From: Candidatus Fluviicola riflensis
GTDB taxonomy: Bacteria > Bacteroidota > Bacteroidia > Flavobacteriales_D > Crocinitomicaceae
Direction: 5' to 3'
DNA length: 64,000 nucleotides
NCBI GenBank assembly: GCA_002243285.1
Contig: CP022585.1
Span: forward strand, 2,716,641 to 2,780,640
This document shows positions 46,872 to 55,420 of the stretch, piece by piece; position 1 is the first letter of the stretch; each line of letters opens with the position of its first letter. Position numbers and translations under genes: made by a program. A model generated the notes under the pieces. That model was not told the DNA's origin. It did no database searches and was given only the letters and a program-made list of their open reading frames with translations.

Positions 46872-47633
46872 ATGTTTATGAAAAAGACAGGTTTAAAACA
46901 ATTGATGATCGTTTCTCTTTTGGCAGCTTCTGGTGTAATGGTACACAGCTGCTCTAAAACAGAGAAACCGGTAAGCGGATCCGGAACCAATTCCGTAAAC
47001 GAAAAAACAAGTATCCTAACCAGTGCGGATGCGCTTGATTTTACAGGTGAAATTCACAATGCGGGAATGGATGCCGCGCTTGCTTCAGGCAATTACAGCA
47101 ACGCATCGGATAATGAGAAGTACAACTTTTTTATTGCGTTCACACGCGGGGAATTTGTAACGCGCTCTTTGCCGAACGATGGCATTACCGAAATTGACGA
47201 GGAAACATATTTACCTCATCTGAGAAATACATCGGTTGCCGATTTGTATGATGAAGCTTACGAAAGCCTCACAGACAATGAACAAACGGTGATGGACCAG
47301 ATGGAATCTATCATCGAAATCACCAACAAGGAAACGCGCAAATCGCAGATCACGAGCTTAAAAAGCACTGTGTACGCAAGCACGACGCTTTCTGAGGATG
47401 AAAAAATCTTCCTGCTTGCCAGTATTTCGATTGCGACGAACAGCGCGGAATATTGGGATTCGCACCCGGGTGATGTTGCCGGATTGGGGAAAGGTGTCTG
47501 GAAAGCCGACTGGCAAGGATTCTGGTACGGTTATCACTCTTCGGAGACGAACCAAACCTGGGGACAACAAATCGAAACCGGCTTGGGAACAGCTCAGCTG
47601 GCTTCGGAATTCAAACGATTGGAAAATTCTTAA
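46872..47633 (+). CDS. Lipoprotein of unknown function
   Basis: 253 residues (251 if started at the third codon, ATG at 46878, which precedes the basic n-region KKTGLKQ). Type II signal peptide with lipobox VMVHSC. The mature part is helical and acidic, with no domain I recognise; a short aromatic C-terminal stretch (GKGVWKADWQGFWYGYHSSE) is notable. It has a strong promoter at 46768-46798. The gene at 47732 follows 98 bp later in the same direction and may be co-transcribed. Confidence 0.85.
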   Translation: MFMKKTGLKQLMIVSLLAASGVMVHSCSKTEKPVSGSGTNSVNEKTSILTSADALDFTGEIHNAGMDAALASGNYSNASDNEKYNFFIAFTRGEFVTRSLPNDGITEIDEETYLPHLRNTSVADLYDEAYESLTDNEQTVMDQMESIIEITNKETRKSQITSLKSTVYASTTLSEDEKIFLLASISIATNSAEYWDSHPGDVAGLGKGVWKADWQGFWYGYHSSETNQTWGQQIETGLGTAQLASEFKRLENS

Positions 47634-47731
47634 TACAAACAGGTAGCGCATAAACTTTAACTAAAAGTGGTGAAAGGTGTCGGCGAATCAAGTACCCGGC
47701 ATCTTTCTTTCCATGTAATTCACATCTTTTT

Positions 47732-48814
47732 ATGAAACAACGTCTATACCTTTTACTTATCGGATTGCTGAGCCTGAATGCGTTCGGGCAATTTTCGGTA
47801 CACGTGCGAAGTTCACTCGATTCGAGCGCGGTATTTGGTGTAGTGTGTTCCAACGAAAAAACAAACCAACTGGCGTTTACGGATCAGGACGGACTGGCGA
47901 AATTCACTTCCGTCGGAACGATTCAATTTACGCATCCGTCGTTTTACAGCGCAACCGTATTCGATATTGAAACGGATACAATTGTTTACATCCAACCCCT
48001 GATCGGCGATTTGGAAGAAATAATCATTACCCCGGTTTCCAACGAAGCGGTGTTTGCGTCTGTGATTGCCAATTACCGCAAGCAGCTGAAATTGCAAAAT
48101 AGTTGGGGGAAACTGACTTACACGAATACGAATTGGTTCAAGTACCATTATAAAACGGATCAAACAACCGATTCGGCTTATTGTGCGATCCGCGACAATT
48201 TGCGTTTTGCTTATAACGGCACCGCGAGAAAAAGCAAGCCGTTGTTTTCGGGTATTTTGCTCAACCGTACTTGCAGTGATTTTACGCTGGAAAAGAATGC
48301 TTCCATTCGCACGAATGAAATTCCGGCATTTTCGAAGTTTGATTTTTCGCTGTTCCTGGATGCCGTGTTTACCGAAGATTCCTTTTTCGACAAGATCGGG
48401 TTCAAACACACAGGATCTGCGCAACGACAAGACACGCTGAACCACACAACCGAAATTACCTTCACATCTCCCGATTGCGTGAAAACAATTGTTTTTTCTA
48501 CCGAAGACAAATCGCTGATTTCGTATACCTTCCGATTTTTCGGGAAGCTGGGTGGTTATCACTATTATTACGCGACTTTTTCAGATCAACTAATCTCCAC
48601 CCTTTTTGAGGAGAAAGGATATTTATTCGATTACGAAACCAACAGCCACCAACTGATTTCGGTGCATTACGGTTCGTTTGAAACCACTGAGAAAACCATT
48701 TTAGCCAATCCGATGTCTTTTTCAGAGATTCTCAAAACACAAGCGACTGCGAATAATGGGGATGCTGTAAAGACGGAGGTTTTACTTCCTATGTACGGGC
48801 ACTTATTAAAGTAA
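47732..48814 (+). CDS. Secreted protein with carboxypeptidase-like regulatory start
   Basis: 360 residues. Signal peptide cleaved near NAFGQ. Residues of about 20-95 resemble the CarboxypepD_reg-like beta-sandwich that starts many Bacteroidota surface proteins (VHVRSSLDSSAVFGV, TDQDGLAKFTSVG, DLEEIIITP). The remainder (FASVIANYRKQLKLQNSWGK onward) is not recognised. There is no barrel C-terminus or TonB-dependent receptor plug. Periplasmic or surface location inferred. Confidence 0.82.
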   Translation: MKQRLYLLLIGLLSLNAFGQFSVHVRSSLDSSAVFGVVCSNEKTNQLAFTDQDGLAKFTSVGTIQFTHPSFYSATVFDIETDTIVYIQPLIGDLEEIIITPVSNEAVFASVIANYRKQLKLQNSWGKLTYTNTNWFKYHYKTDQTTDSAYCAIRDNLRFAYNGTARKSKPLFSGILLNRTCSDFTLEKNASIRTNEIPAFSKFDFSLFLDAVFTEDSFFDKIGFKHTGSAQRQDTLNHTTEITFTSPDCVKTIVFSTEDKSLISYTFRFFGKLGGYHYYYATFSDQLISTLFEEKGYLFDYETNSHQLISVHYGSFETTEKTILANPMSFSEILKTQATANNGDAVKTEVLLPMYGHLLK

Positions 48815-48892
48815 ATGACAAAAACTTTAACGACATCCTCATCAGGCGGACACAGCATCATATAGAGAGAGTTTCCACAAAAAAAATTGTTG

Positions 48893-48997
48893 CCACAGAT
48901 GTCTCAGATTTTCACAGATACAATCTGAGTATTTATATTCATAGGCTATACGCTGGCGTATAGTTCAAAATCTGTGTTAATCTGAGACATCTGTGGC
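48893..48997. repeat. Palindromic intergenic repeat, copy 4 (diverged)
   Basis: Outer arms GCCACAGATGTCTCAGATT and AATCTGAGACATCTGTGGC are perfectly complementary. A second pair, TTTTCACAGAT against the TCTGTG region, and a small central palindrome (CTATACGC-TGGCGTATAG) are inside. The core of copies 1-3 is absent. It occupies the middle of the 291-bp gap 48815-49105. Confidence 0.75.
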
Positions 48998-49105
48998 TAA
49001 ACACGCCCAGCACTTCCTGTCTTCAGATGAATCAAATCACTTTCATTCTTCAGTTTTCCTGCGGATATTAAATTGTAAAAAATTAATTTTGAGGAATCTA
49101 ATTAG

Positions 49106-49579
49106 ATGATTATGAACACTCCCCTCCTTCTCGCAAAACACTTTCGTGAAATTCACACCGGCGGTAACTGGACCACGACCAATCTCAAAGATACGTTGGC
49201 GGATGTTAAATGGGAAGAAGCTCAAAAGAGTGTGTTCGGACTGAATTCCATTGCCTTGTTGACCTATCATGTGACGTATTACGTAAACGTGTTGATGAAA
49301 GTATTGGAAGGCGGCCCGCTGGATGGGAAAGATGAATACAGTTTTCAGCTTCCGGCCATTGAATCTCAGAAGGAATGGAAACAATTGGTAGTGAATGCAT
49401 TGCTTACGGCTGAAAAAACCGCTGATCTGATCAAACAACTTCCGGAAGAGCGTTTATTTGAACCATTTACCGATGAAAAGTACGGGAATTATTACCGCAA
49501 CATCGCCGGAATCATTGAACACATGCATTATCATTTGGGACAAATTTCTTTGCTGAAAAAGCTGGTACGAATGGGTTGA
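49106..49579 (+). CDS. DinB-like four-helix protein
   Basis: 157 residues (the ATG at 49112 is an alternative start two codons later). Four-helix bundle layout of DinB/YfiT-type proteins, with candidate metal-binding His residues in LLTYHVTYYVNVL and IIEHMHYHLGQISLLKKL. Despite the name these are not Y-family polymerases; many members are metal-dependent thiol-linked transferases of unknown substrate. Stand-alone gene. Confidence 0.85.
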   Translation: MIMNTPLLLAKHFREIHTGGNWTTTNLKDTLADVKWEEAQKSVFGLNSIALLTYHVTYYVNVLMKVLEGGPLDGKDEYSFQLPAIESQKEWKQLVVNALLTAEKTADLIKQLPEERLFEPFTDEKYGNYYRNIAGIIEHMHYHLGQISLLKKLVRMG

Positions 49580-49596
49580 TTTGTGCTTAAATGAAT

Positions 49597-49815
49597 TCAT
49601 TCTTTCGGAATGCTCTTCTTTTCGAAATAACGAACCAAGGCGTAAGCTATTGGCAGAATCAACGTGAGGGCGATTTCTGTTTCGCGAAAGCTCAGTTTGA
49701 AAATTAAAATCGCCAGGGCACATAAAAACCAAATCACTCCGGTTGCTAGGAACATACTTCGCAAAAACGCTATTACTTTTTCTTTTTCCATTCGTTTGGA
49801 GTTAAATTTGGACAT
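49597..49815 (-). CDS. Small two-helix membrane protein
   Basis: 72 residues with a charged N-terminus, two hydrophobic segments (about 18-40 and 47-62) and a basic tail. It is the only credible gene between 49580 and 49855 and lies in the same direction as the HPP gene upstream. Family not recognised. The start may be the Met at residue 9. Confidence 0.6.
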   Translation of the reverse strand: MSKFNSKRMEKEKVIAFLRSMFLATGVIWFLCALAILIFKLSFRETEIALTLILPIAYALVRYFEKKSIPKE

Positions 49816-49854
49816 GAAATTAAGGATAGTTACTGAATCAGGACCTCATGGTTG

Positions 49855-50454
49855 TTAAAGTGGTTTCTTTTTAAGGAAAACCCTTCTCACCGAATTCGTA
49901 AACCGTTTATCCGTCGGATATTTCCTATGCGTAGTCATGTTGTTGAAAATCAACGCAACAGCCAATAAAATCAATGAGCCTGTCAAAACCGGCGACAACA
50001 CGTAGAAATAACCCAATGCTTTGATTTTTTCGGAACCGATCACCGCGATCAATGCTGTGGCGCCACCCGGAGGATGAAGCGTTTTGGTTACCTGCATGGC
50101 TACAATTGAAAAAGCAACAGCCATCGGAGCTGTGAGCCAGATAACATCGGGTATGAACCGGTAAACGGTGACGCCGATCAGTGCCGAAATCACATGTCCG
50201 CCAACCAGGTTTCGGGGCTGCGCCAGCGGACTTTGAATAGCGCCGTAAATCAGCACGCTTGATGCGCCGAACGAACCGATGAGAAAGATGTTTTCGTCCT
50301 TTGTAAGGGTATAACTTTGCACAAACGCAATGATCCCTATCCCGACAAAGGCGCCGATGAACGACCAGAAATGTTCTTTGTAATCGACTAATGTTTCGCG
50401 GTATACTACGTATCGTGAAATCCTGATACTTCGTTTTATTCTTTTTCTGACCAC
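49855..50454 (-). CDS. HPP family membrane protein
   Basis: 199 residues with a basic N-terminus and four hydrophobic helices. The signature HPPGGATALIAVIGS is intact, preceded by FGASSVLIYGAIQSPLAQPRNLVGGH. HPP proteins are inner-membrane proteins, some of which transport nitrite in plant plastids and cyanobacteria; a role in this organism is unknown. It follows the DUF4919-like gene by 11 bp, so the two are co-transcribed. Confidence 0.92.
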   Translation of the reverse strand: MVRKRIKRSIRISRYVVYRETLVDYKEHFWSFIGAFVGIGIIAFVQSYTLTKDENIFLIGSFGASSVLIYGAIQSPLAQPRNLVGGHVISALIGVTVYRFIPDVIWLTAPMAVAFSIVAMQVTKTLHPPGGATALIAVIGSEKIKALGYFYVLSPVLTGSLILLAVALIFNNMTTHRKYPTDKRFTNSVRRVFLKKKPL

Positions 50455-50465
50455 TTATGCGTGTA

Positions 50466-51044
50466 TTATTTCCAAAACTGCCACCATTTCTTTTCCGGGA
50501 CCAATTCTCCCGTTAAAAAAGAAAGGTCCATTTCTTCATCATCCACCATATTCTGCATTTTCGAATAGGAAGTTGTGATATCAAAATAGATCTCATTTCC
50601 CGATTGGGTGGTGATCAGGTCATAAAACCGGTTGTTATCGGCTACCAACGATTGACTCGCAAATTCCTCATCCAGGTAAGCGAGCAGATCTCTTTCGTCA
50701 GACATTCGGGTAATCAGGTAAGGCATTTCCTTTGTTCCGTTACCTGTCAGGCTGATTGCTTCGAGTATTTTTTGCCCGAGGATCAATTCCGCTTTTGCTC
50801 CTTCTTCATCGCCCAATTCTGTCAACGCATAGTGTTTACAAAAATGCGCTCTCGGCGAAAGCAAAATGTTCACGGAAACGTATTCAATCACCTCTTCAAA
50901 CTCATCGTTACCAAGCTGTTGCTCCAGAATATTCAGGTCGTCCGAATAAGGATTGTAGGTTTCATCGGAAAACACAATCTGCTGTGAAGCCAGGAAATTT
51001 TCTTTCGTGGTTTCGGTGATAAATTTGAAAAAGTCGTCTGTCAT
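50466..51044 (-). CDS. DUF4919-like protein
   Basis: 192 residues, acidic, without signal peptide or membrane helix. The central LILGQKILEAISLTGNGTKE, MSDERDLLAYL, QSLVADNNRFYDLI and NEIYFDITT segments follow the order I associate with the DUF4919 family. The C-terminus ends in the aromatic cluster KKWWQFWK, seen at the ends of many small Bacteroidota proteins. Function unknown. Co-transcribed with the HPP gene. Confidence 0.75.
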   Translation of the reverse strand: MTDDFFKFITETTKENFLASQQIVFSDETYNPYSDDLNILEQQLGNDEFEEVIEYVSVNILLSPRAHFCKHYALTELGDEEGAKAELILGQKILEAISLTGNGTKEMPYLITRMSDERDLLAYLDEEFASQSLVADNNRFYDLITTQSGNEIYFDITTSYSKMQNMVDDEEMDLSFLTGELVPEKKWWQFWK

Positions 51045-51093
51045 GGTGCTTGAATCTTATGATCCTCAATAATACCAAAAATCCGCAAACTAG

Positions 51094-51648
51094 TTATCTC
51101 CCGGAAGGCACATAATAAAGTGTTATCCCTCCGAAATCAAAGGTTTTCGTTTTTACGAGCTTCAAATTTACCCTATTTTGGATGTTTTTGAATAAGGACA
51201 GGCCTTTTCCTTCCAGTATCGGCTGAACGCAAAGCTGGTATTCATCAATTAACCCGAGATTGGTTGCGGCCACTATCAGGCTTGGACTGCCGATCAGAAT
51301 ATCTTTACCCGGCTGCTGCTTCAGTTCCGTGATTTCCTTTTTAAGACTTTTCGTTGTAATCCTCGAATTCTTCCATTTCACACTTTTCAATGTACTCGAA
51401 AAAACAATCTTGGAAATTTTGTCAATGAATTTGGCAAATTTATCCACGGCTTTGTTACCGGAAGGGTTTTTCACGACCTCCGGCCAATAGCCTTCCATCA
51501 ACTGGTAGGTTATTTTTCCGTAAAGAATCGTATCGACGCTGCTTGACATTTCAGTGTAATGGTTATGCATTTCGTCATTTGCGATCATCGCTTGGTGATC
51601 ACAAAAGCCATCGAGCGTCATATTCATTACTGCAATTACTTTTCTCAT
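51094..51648 (-). CDS. Dihydrofolate reductase/RibD-C family protein
   Basis: 184 residues from the ATG at 51648 (MRKVIAVMNMTLDGF); the frame opens three codons earlier. It has the RibD C-terminal fold: N-terminal VIAVMNMTLDGFCD, ILYGKITYQLMEGYWP, KIVFSSTLKSVKW, ILIGSPSLIVAATNLGLIDEY and QPILEGKGLSLF. Members are NAD(P)H-dependent reductases of uncertain substrate, common as single genes. Not the folate enzyme itself. Confidence 0.88.
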   Translation of the reverse strand: MRKVIAVMNMTLDGFCDHQAMIANDEMHNHYTEMSSSVDTILYGKITYQLMEGYWPEVVKNPSGNKAVDKFAKFIDKISKIVFSSTLKSVKWKNSRITTKSLKKEITELKQQPGKDILIGSPSLIVAATNLGLIDEYQLCVQPILEGKGLSLFKNIQNRVNLKLVKTKTFDFGGITLYYVPSGR

Positions 51649-51720
51649 AAGTTTCAAGATAGTGAAACTTATTTTAGAGAGGGAAATTACGAAGGTGATT
51701 TAACTAATGTTGTAAACTTT

Positions 51721-52378
51721 TCAGGTAATCAAATCAGAAAGCTTCTTCACAGCTTCAATAATATCATCTTTGATAAATTCCCAATGTTTATTTTTAAGAC
51801 AAATGGGATCAAAGTCTTCATCTGCCCGTTTAAAATCAGTGAAATTCTTTATGATTTCATTCCCAAAGTGCGTCCATTCGTGTCGTTGTTTGTGTAAATC
51901 CAACATTTGGGTGATACTGTATTTTGAAAGGAGTTCATGTAAATCCCAAAAGTCCTTTTTTCGTCCACCTCTTGCTACTACGTCAACTTTCATAGCGATA
52001 ATTTCTTCTGCAGTAGCCATTCTTACTCCATCAATCTCCTGAAAAGGTTGAATAAACAGATCATTCGTATAGTAAACATCCAATTTCACGATGTCATTAA
52101 CTGTATTTCCAATAAAGTACGATTTTCCCATTCCAGGCAAAACATCATACTTCGCGTCAGTATAATTGAAGTTTGCCAACAGAAATTTATCAATCGCATC
52201 AAAATCCACGGAACCGTAAGAAACATCTGTAAACAGGTCAATATCAACCGACATACGGTGGCCAAGATGTAAACTCAGCTGTTCCTCCAACCAGACGAAA
52301 GTCTGAAAAAATCTCTGCCTTCATCAAAGTCAACAAACTTTCTTTGAGCAGCGGGTTAACGGTATTCCAATAAAGCAT
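51721..52378 (-). pseudogene. AbiEii/AbiGii-type nucleotidyltransferase toxin, frameshifted
   Basis: The C-terminal part (51721-52290) is open and carries the nucleotidyltransferase signature LHLGHRMSVDIDLFTDVSYG with Asp pair, then VKLDVYY and ATAEEIIAMKVDVVARGGRKKDFWDLHELL. The N-terminal part reads in another frame from the ATG at 52378 (MLYWNTVNPLLKESLL... FSDFRLVGGTA). The frames meet near 52275-52285, where the family motif GGTALSLHLGHR is broken: a 2-base deletion or 1-base insertion. Joined, it would be about 219 residues, a normal length. It lies 3 bp after its antitoxin-like partner. Either a decayed toxin or a sequencing error. Confidence 0.82.
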
Positions 52379-52381
52379 GAC

Positions 52382-52840
52382 TTAAGATAGCGCTTTTTTA
52401 ACTAACCGATCTCCGTAATATTCCCTGATCGCCTGCTGTTCTTCTTTGTTTCCTCTTTCAAAAACTCTCTTGATAATGGCAGTTGATTGTTTATTCCAGT
52501 CAATTTGGTTGATGTCTGTATCCCAAAAAAGGCCCGGCCTCAATTTATGGAAGATTTTAGGCTTGGAAAGTTCGTGCTGTTTGTTGTACTCGGCAATTTC
52601 ATAAAATGTTTGCATAAACAGCATCGTACCTTGTTCCAGATTCAGCGCTTCATCTATTCTGAATGACAATTCCAGCGGGAGTTTTCGTTGACCTTTCGTG
52701 ATTGCCTGAAACGTTTGCGGATGTTCATTAACAGAATGGGCAAACTGCCGTTTGACAATGCCTCTTTTTTTGAGCTCATGCTCAAGAATGAATCCCGGAT
52801 GAATCCCTTTGTATTTTTCGAACGCCAATTTCATATTCAA
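52382..52840 (-). CDS. HTH antitoxin-like protein partnering the AbiEii-type gene
   Basis: 152 residues (150 from the third codon, MKLAFEKYKGIHPG). The N-terminal half is an XRE-like helix-turn-helix (GFILEHELKKRGIVKRQFAHSVNEHPQ, read as two segments, and ITKGQRKLPLELSFRIDEAL). The C-terminal half has LRPGLFWDTDINQIDWNKQS and TAIIKRVFERGNKEEQQAI, a pattern found in proteins encoded beside AbiEii-like nucleotidyltransferases in Bacteroidota. Probable autoregulating antitoxin of a type IV-like pair. The start is followed closely by the frameshifted toxin gene. Confidence 0.82.
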   Translation of the reverse strand: MNMKLAFEKYKGIHPGFILEHELKKRGIVKRQFAHSVNEHPQTFQAITKGQRKLPLELSFRIDEALNLEQGTMLFMQTFYEIAEYNKQHELSKPKIFHKLRPGLFWDTDINQIDWNKQSTAIIKRVFERGNKEEQQAIREYYGDRLVKKALS

Positions 52841-52909
52841 ATATAAGCAAATTTGCTTATATATAAAACCAACACACCAAACTTTTCAGCCAATCCAACC
52901 AGAAAGTGT

Positions 52910-52938
52910 TTTGCATTCCAACATTTCTGCTATTTTTG
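52910..52938 (+). promoter_or_regulatory. Promoter of tRNA-Ala
   Basis: TATTTTTG at 52931-52938 is an exact -7 box 10 bp before the mature tRNA. TTTG at 52910-52913 is 17 bp upstream, slightly closer than the usual 20. Confidence 0.6.
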
Positions 52939-52948
52939 CACACATCAC

Positions 52949-53022
52949 GGGGGATTAGCTCATCTGGCTAGAGCGCAACGCTGGCAGTGTTGAGGTGATC
53001 GGTTCGAGTCCGATATTCTCCA
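52949..53022 (+). tRNA. tRNA-Ala (anticodon GGC)
   Basis: 74-nt cloverleaf. The acceptor stem GGGGGAT / ATTCTCC includes the G3:U70 wobble pair that defines alanine identity. D stem GCTC/GAGC, anticodon stem CAACG/TGTTG with loop CTGGCAG, T stem ATCGG/CCGAT with TTCGAGT. Discriminator A. CCA is not encoded. Confidence 0.95.
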
Positions 53023-53036
53023 CCCACAAAGCAGAA

Positions 53037-53064
53037 AAAGTCACCCAAACGGGGTGGCTTTTAC
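53037..53064 (+). terminator. Terminator after tRNA-Ala
   Basis: Inverted repeat AAAAGTCACCC / GGGGTGGCTTTT with a 4-nt loop, about 15 bp after the tRNA. Confidence 0.75.
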
Positions 53065-53145
53065 GCTTTATGGTGGGTGGAGTCCAAAGTGATGGAGATA
53101 CGACATCTACTTTGGAATATTAATCCGTTTTCTTAACTTAAAGTT

Positions 53146-53292
53146 ATGACAACTCAACTCTTATCCTATTCTACCTATGTTCTTTTCAGCGAAAAAGATG
53201 CTATGCTTTACATTGGTTATTCTTCAGATCTTGAACGACGACTATCCCAACACAATTCCGGACGACTTCATCATCTCAAAGGTTTTTATTAA
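53146..53292 (+). pseudogene. Truncated GIY-YIG nuclease domain
   Basis: 48 codons from ATG to TAA. The product has the N-terminal half of a small GIY-YIG protein: YVLFSEKDAMLYIGYSSDLE, then RRLSQHNSGRLHHLKG, ending in Phe-Tyr-stop. Family members are usually 80-100 residues and continue with an Arg/Glu-bearing second half, which is missing here, so it is probably a remnant. It lies between the tRNA and the RelA/SpoT gene. Confidence 0.78.
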
Positions 53293-53323
53293 ATGTTTAC
53301 GTAATTTGTCTTAAAAGTAAAAC

Positions 53324-54391
53324 ATGGATATCATAAACAATCAGGTCGTAAATGATTTTATCAATAGTACTGAAATTAGGGATCTTTACTTTCAGAAAAC
53401 AGTCGTATTTAAAGAAAATCTTGAGACTTTATTAATTAATTCAAATGTAGAGTTCCACCTTATTGAAAAAAGGTTAAAAGCAATAACAAGTTTACAGAAT
53501 AAACTTGATCAGAAAGTCTCTAATAACTCCTCCACAATTTCAATTCTTACATCCAGTGAACTAAATAACACTAGAGAAATAACAGACCTTAGTGGCATTA
53601 GAGTTATCGTTTTTTTTCTTGAAGATGTGCGTTCGGTTGTCAATTTGATATGCATGAATTATGCTATAGATGAAAGGAATTCCAATTTTTTTCTTAGTAG
53701 TAGTGAACATGATAGATTTGGTTACCAAAGTGTCCATGTTATTGTCGAATGGGAATCAATAAAAATAGAAGTCCAGATTAGAACAGTTTTACAACACGCT
53801 TGGGCAGCAATATCTCATAAGATGGATTACAAATCCGAAGTGAAAGCACCATATCAACTAAAGCGAAAGCTATCCAGACTTTCTGGGTTAGTTGAAATCG
53901 CTGATAATGAACTTAAAACGGAATATTCGTTAAAAGTAATGAAGGAAGGGAAAAGACTATTTCATGAACCCATTGATTATTCATCTCTTAGCGCTTATTT
54001 TAATAAGCCAAACCGTTTTTTGTGGTACATAGGAAACTGTGAGTTTTCAAAAATGGAAAAATCTGAACCATATATAATTTCGGAGAAAACTTTCGACTTA
54101 AAAGGACACTTCAAAGATATTATTGAATGCTGTATCTCCTTGTCGTTGTATAAAATTATTGAATTCGATAGATTTTTGAGAGAGAACTTGCTAAAGTTTA
54201 AAAAAGCCATTCAGTTATACTTGAAATACAGCCAGCAAAACTCAATATTTTTTTCGATTGATCAACGTCTTCGATTTCTATTTCATCTCGAAATGGACTC
54301 TTCTGAATTTCAGATAATCTGTAATAGAAAGGGCTATCATAATAATTATTCAGACTTAGTTGTTAAAATTCAAGAGGAGTTATCGAGTTAA
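53324..54391 (+). CDS. RelA/SpoT-domain nucleotide pyrophosphokinase (possible toxSAS)
   Basis: 355 residues, no signal peptide. A complete synthetase domain in residues 30-200: KRLKAITSLQNKL, REITDLSGIRVIVFF, GYQSVHVIVEW (near 135), EVQIRTVLQHAWAAISHKMDYK. The hydrolase domain and the TGS/ACT regions of long RelA/SpoT are missing. The last 150 residues are a separate helical region I do not recognise. Small synthetases of this kind make (p)ppGpp or ppApp or, as toxSAS, pyrophosphorylate tRNA ends. It is much more AT-rich than the housekeeping genes and sits beside tRNA-Ala in a gene islet, so horizontal transfer and a defence role are inferred. A fused CapRel-like toxin-antitoxin is one possibility. 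Confidence 0.88.
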   Translation: MDIINNQVVNDFINSTEIRDLYFQKTVVFKENLETLLINSNVEFHLIEKRLKAITSLQNKLDQKVSNNSSTISILTSSELNNTREITDLSGIRVIVFFLEDVRSVVNLICMNYAIDERNSNFFLSSSEHDRFGYQSVHVIVEWESIKIEVQIRTVLQHAWAAISHKMDYKSEVKAPYQLKRKLSRLSGLVEIADNELKTEYSLKVMKEGKRLFHEPIDYSSLSAYFNKPNRFLWYIGNCEFSKMEKSEPYIISEKTFDLKGHFKDIIECCISLSLYKIIEFDRFLRENLLKFKKAIQLYLKYSQQNSIFFSIDQRLRFLFHLEMDSSEFQIICNRKGYHNNYSDLVVKIQEELSS

Positions 54392-54515
54392 CAATACTAA
54401 ATCTCAAATCCAGATGTTCAGATGATGAAATTGACTACAGATAACAGCAAATAAACAAAAGCGTCAAAACGATTATATTTGATAAGGCGCCTTTGCCTAT
54501 TTGGAAACCGTTACC

Positions 54516-54542
54516 GGTTCGAGTTTAGTCCGCTCTTCTACG
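54516..54542 (+). repeat. tRNA 3'-end-like sequence, degenerate copy
   Basis: GGTTCGAG, a few inserted bases, then GTCCGCTCTTCT-ACG; related to the tRNA-Ala 3' end (53001-53024) and closer to the copy at 55421-55444. There is no anticodon arm, so not a tRNA gene. Confidence 0.6.
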
Positions 54543-54803
54543 CGATCCAATTAAAATTGATATTTTAGTCTGTATTAATTTTGAATATGTCTAATGAGAT
54601 TCGTTCGTCCCTAAATTATTGGCACATTAACAGTCCAGGAAATGATGTCTGGAACTTTGGCAGTAATAAATGATATCAAGAATGCGCCCAACAAAATTAT
54701 CGTTCCATGTGAATCAAAGGAACCGGGAGAAGAAATAATAAAACGCATTAAAGATTCAAAATTCGGAGAAGTGTTGCATTTGTGACGCTCTTGATAGGAT
54801 AGC

Positions 54804-54827
54804 GGTTCGATCTTAGCGCTTTCTACG
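54804..54827 (+). repeat. tRNA 3'-end-like sequence, most diverged copy
   Basis: GGTTCGATCTTAGCGCTTTC followed by TACG; recognisable mainly by comparison with 54516-54542. Confidence 0.45.
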
Positions 54828-54878
54828 GGATAATTAAAAAACAAATACGGTCTAATAATTCGTTACAAATCTTCTATC

Positions 54879-55403
54879 ATGGTTGCAAAAAATATTGAGC
54901 TCGATAAGATTAAAGCATTGCTGATCATTTTAGTCTTTTCATTTCTAAGCTGCACCTCTAATACTAAAACATCCAGGAATTCAACTGTCGAAACAGTTTC
55001 ACCGCCGGTTTTCAATCCGAATAATTACGATGAAATTGGTTTTGCTTGCGGTGCTGGAGGAAAAGGAACCTTGTTAGTAGATGAATTTACCACATTCATT
55101 ATGGATAAAAACTATGAACCGCTGAGAGCGAAATTGTACAGCTCAAAACCCGGAGAAGTATATTTGGCGACCATTTCCTGTGAAAAATTGGCAGAGGAAG
55201 GAATGATCAAGCTGAGAGAGTCAGAGTTGAGTCAAATGAAAAAAAACCGAAACAAAACTGACACAATCGCTATTTGTTCAGGCTGCACTAGATCTGAGTA
55301 TTTTACGGTGAAACAACTATTAAATGACACGACTAATAATATGAGAATCGAAGCAGGATGGTGGTTTGATGAGATACTAGGGAAAAATATTATTGAAGAG
55401 TAG
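54879..55403 (+). CDS. Lipoprotein of unknown function
   Basis: 174 residues with a type II signal peptide (IKALLIILVFSFLSC, lipobox FLSC). The mature part is soluble, with Cys in FACGAGGKGT, ATISCEKLAEE and ICSGCTRSEYFTV, which could form disulfides or bind metal. Family not recognised. It belongs to the accessory islet behind tRNA-Ala and is directly followed by the best tRNA 3'-end copy (55421-55444). Confidence 0.75.
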   Translation: MVAKNIELDKIKALLIILVFSFLSCTSNTKTSRNSTVETVSPPVFNPNNYDEIGFACGAGGKGTLLVDEFTTFIMDKNYEPLRAKLYSSKPGEVYLATISCEKLAEEGMIKLRESELSQMKKNRNKTDTIAICSGCTRSEYFTVKQLLNDTTNNMRIEAGWWFDEILGKNIIEE

Positions 55404-55420
55404 ACTCTAAATTGTTTTCA

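Larger units (their letters stand above)
54392..54878. other. 487-bp stretch with decayed sequence
   Basis: No intact gene. It contains two degenerate copies of a tRNA 3'-end-like sequence (54516-54542 and 54804-54827) and a short plus-strand open frame of 47 codons at 54642-54785 (MSGTLAVINDIKNA, GEEIIKRIKDSKFGEVLHL) that reads like a protein fragment. A second short frame from 54589 (MSNEIRSSLNYWHINSPGND) ends where the first begins, which may be one decayed gene with a frameshift. Confidence 0.5.

Noticed and set aside
49106-49579. Second DinB polymerase
   Set aside because: This is the four-helix DinB/YfiT-type family, unrelated to the Y-family polymerase at 27192-28463.
54611-54844. Minus-strand frame of 77 codons
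   Set aside because: Composition is not protein-like and the opposite strand holds a more credible short fragment.
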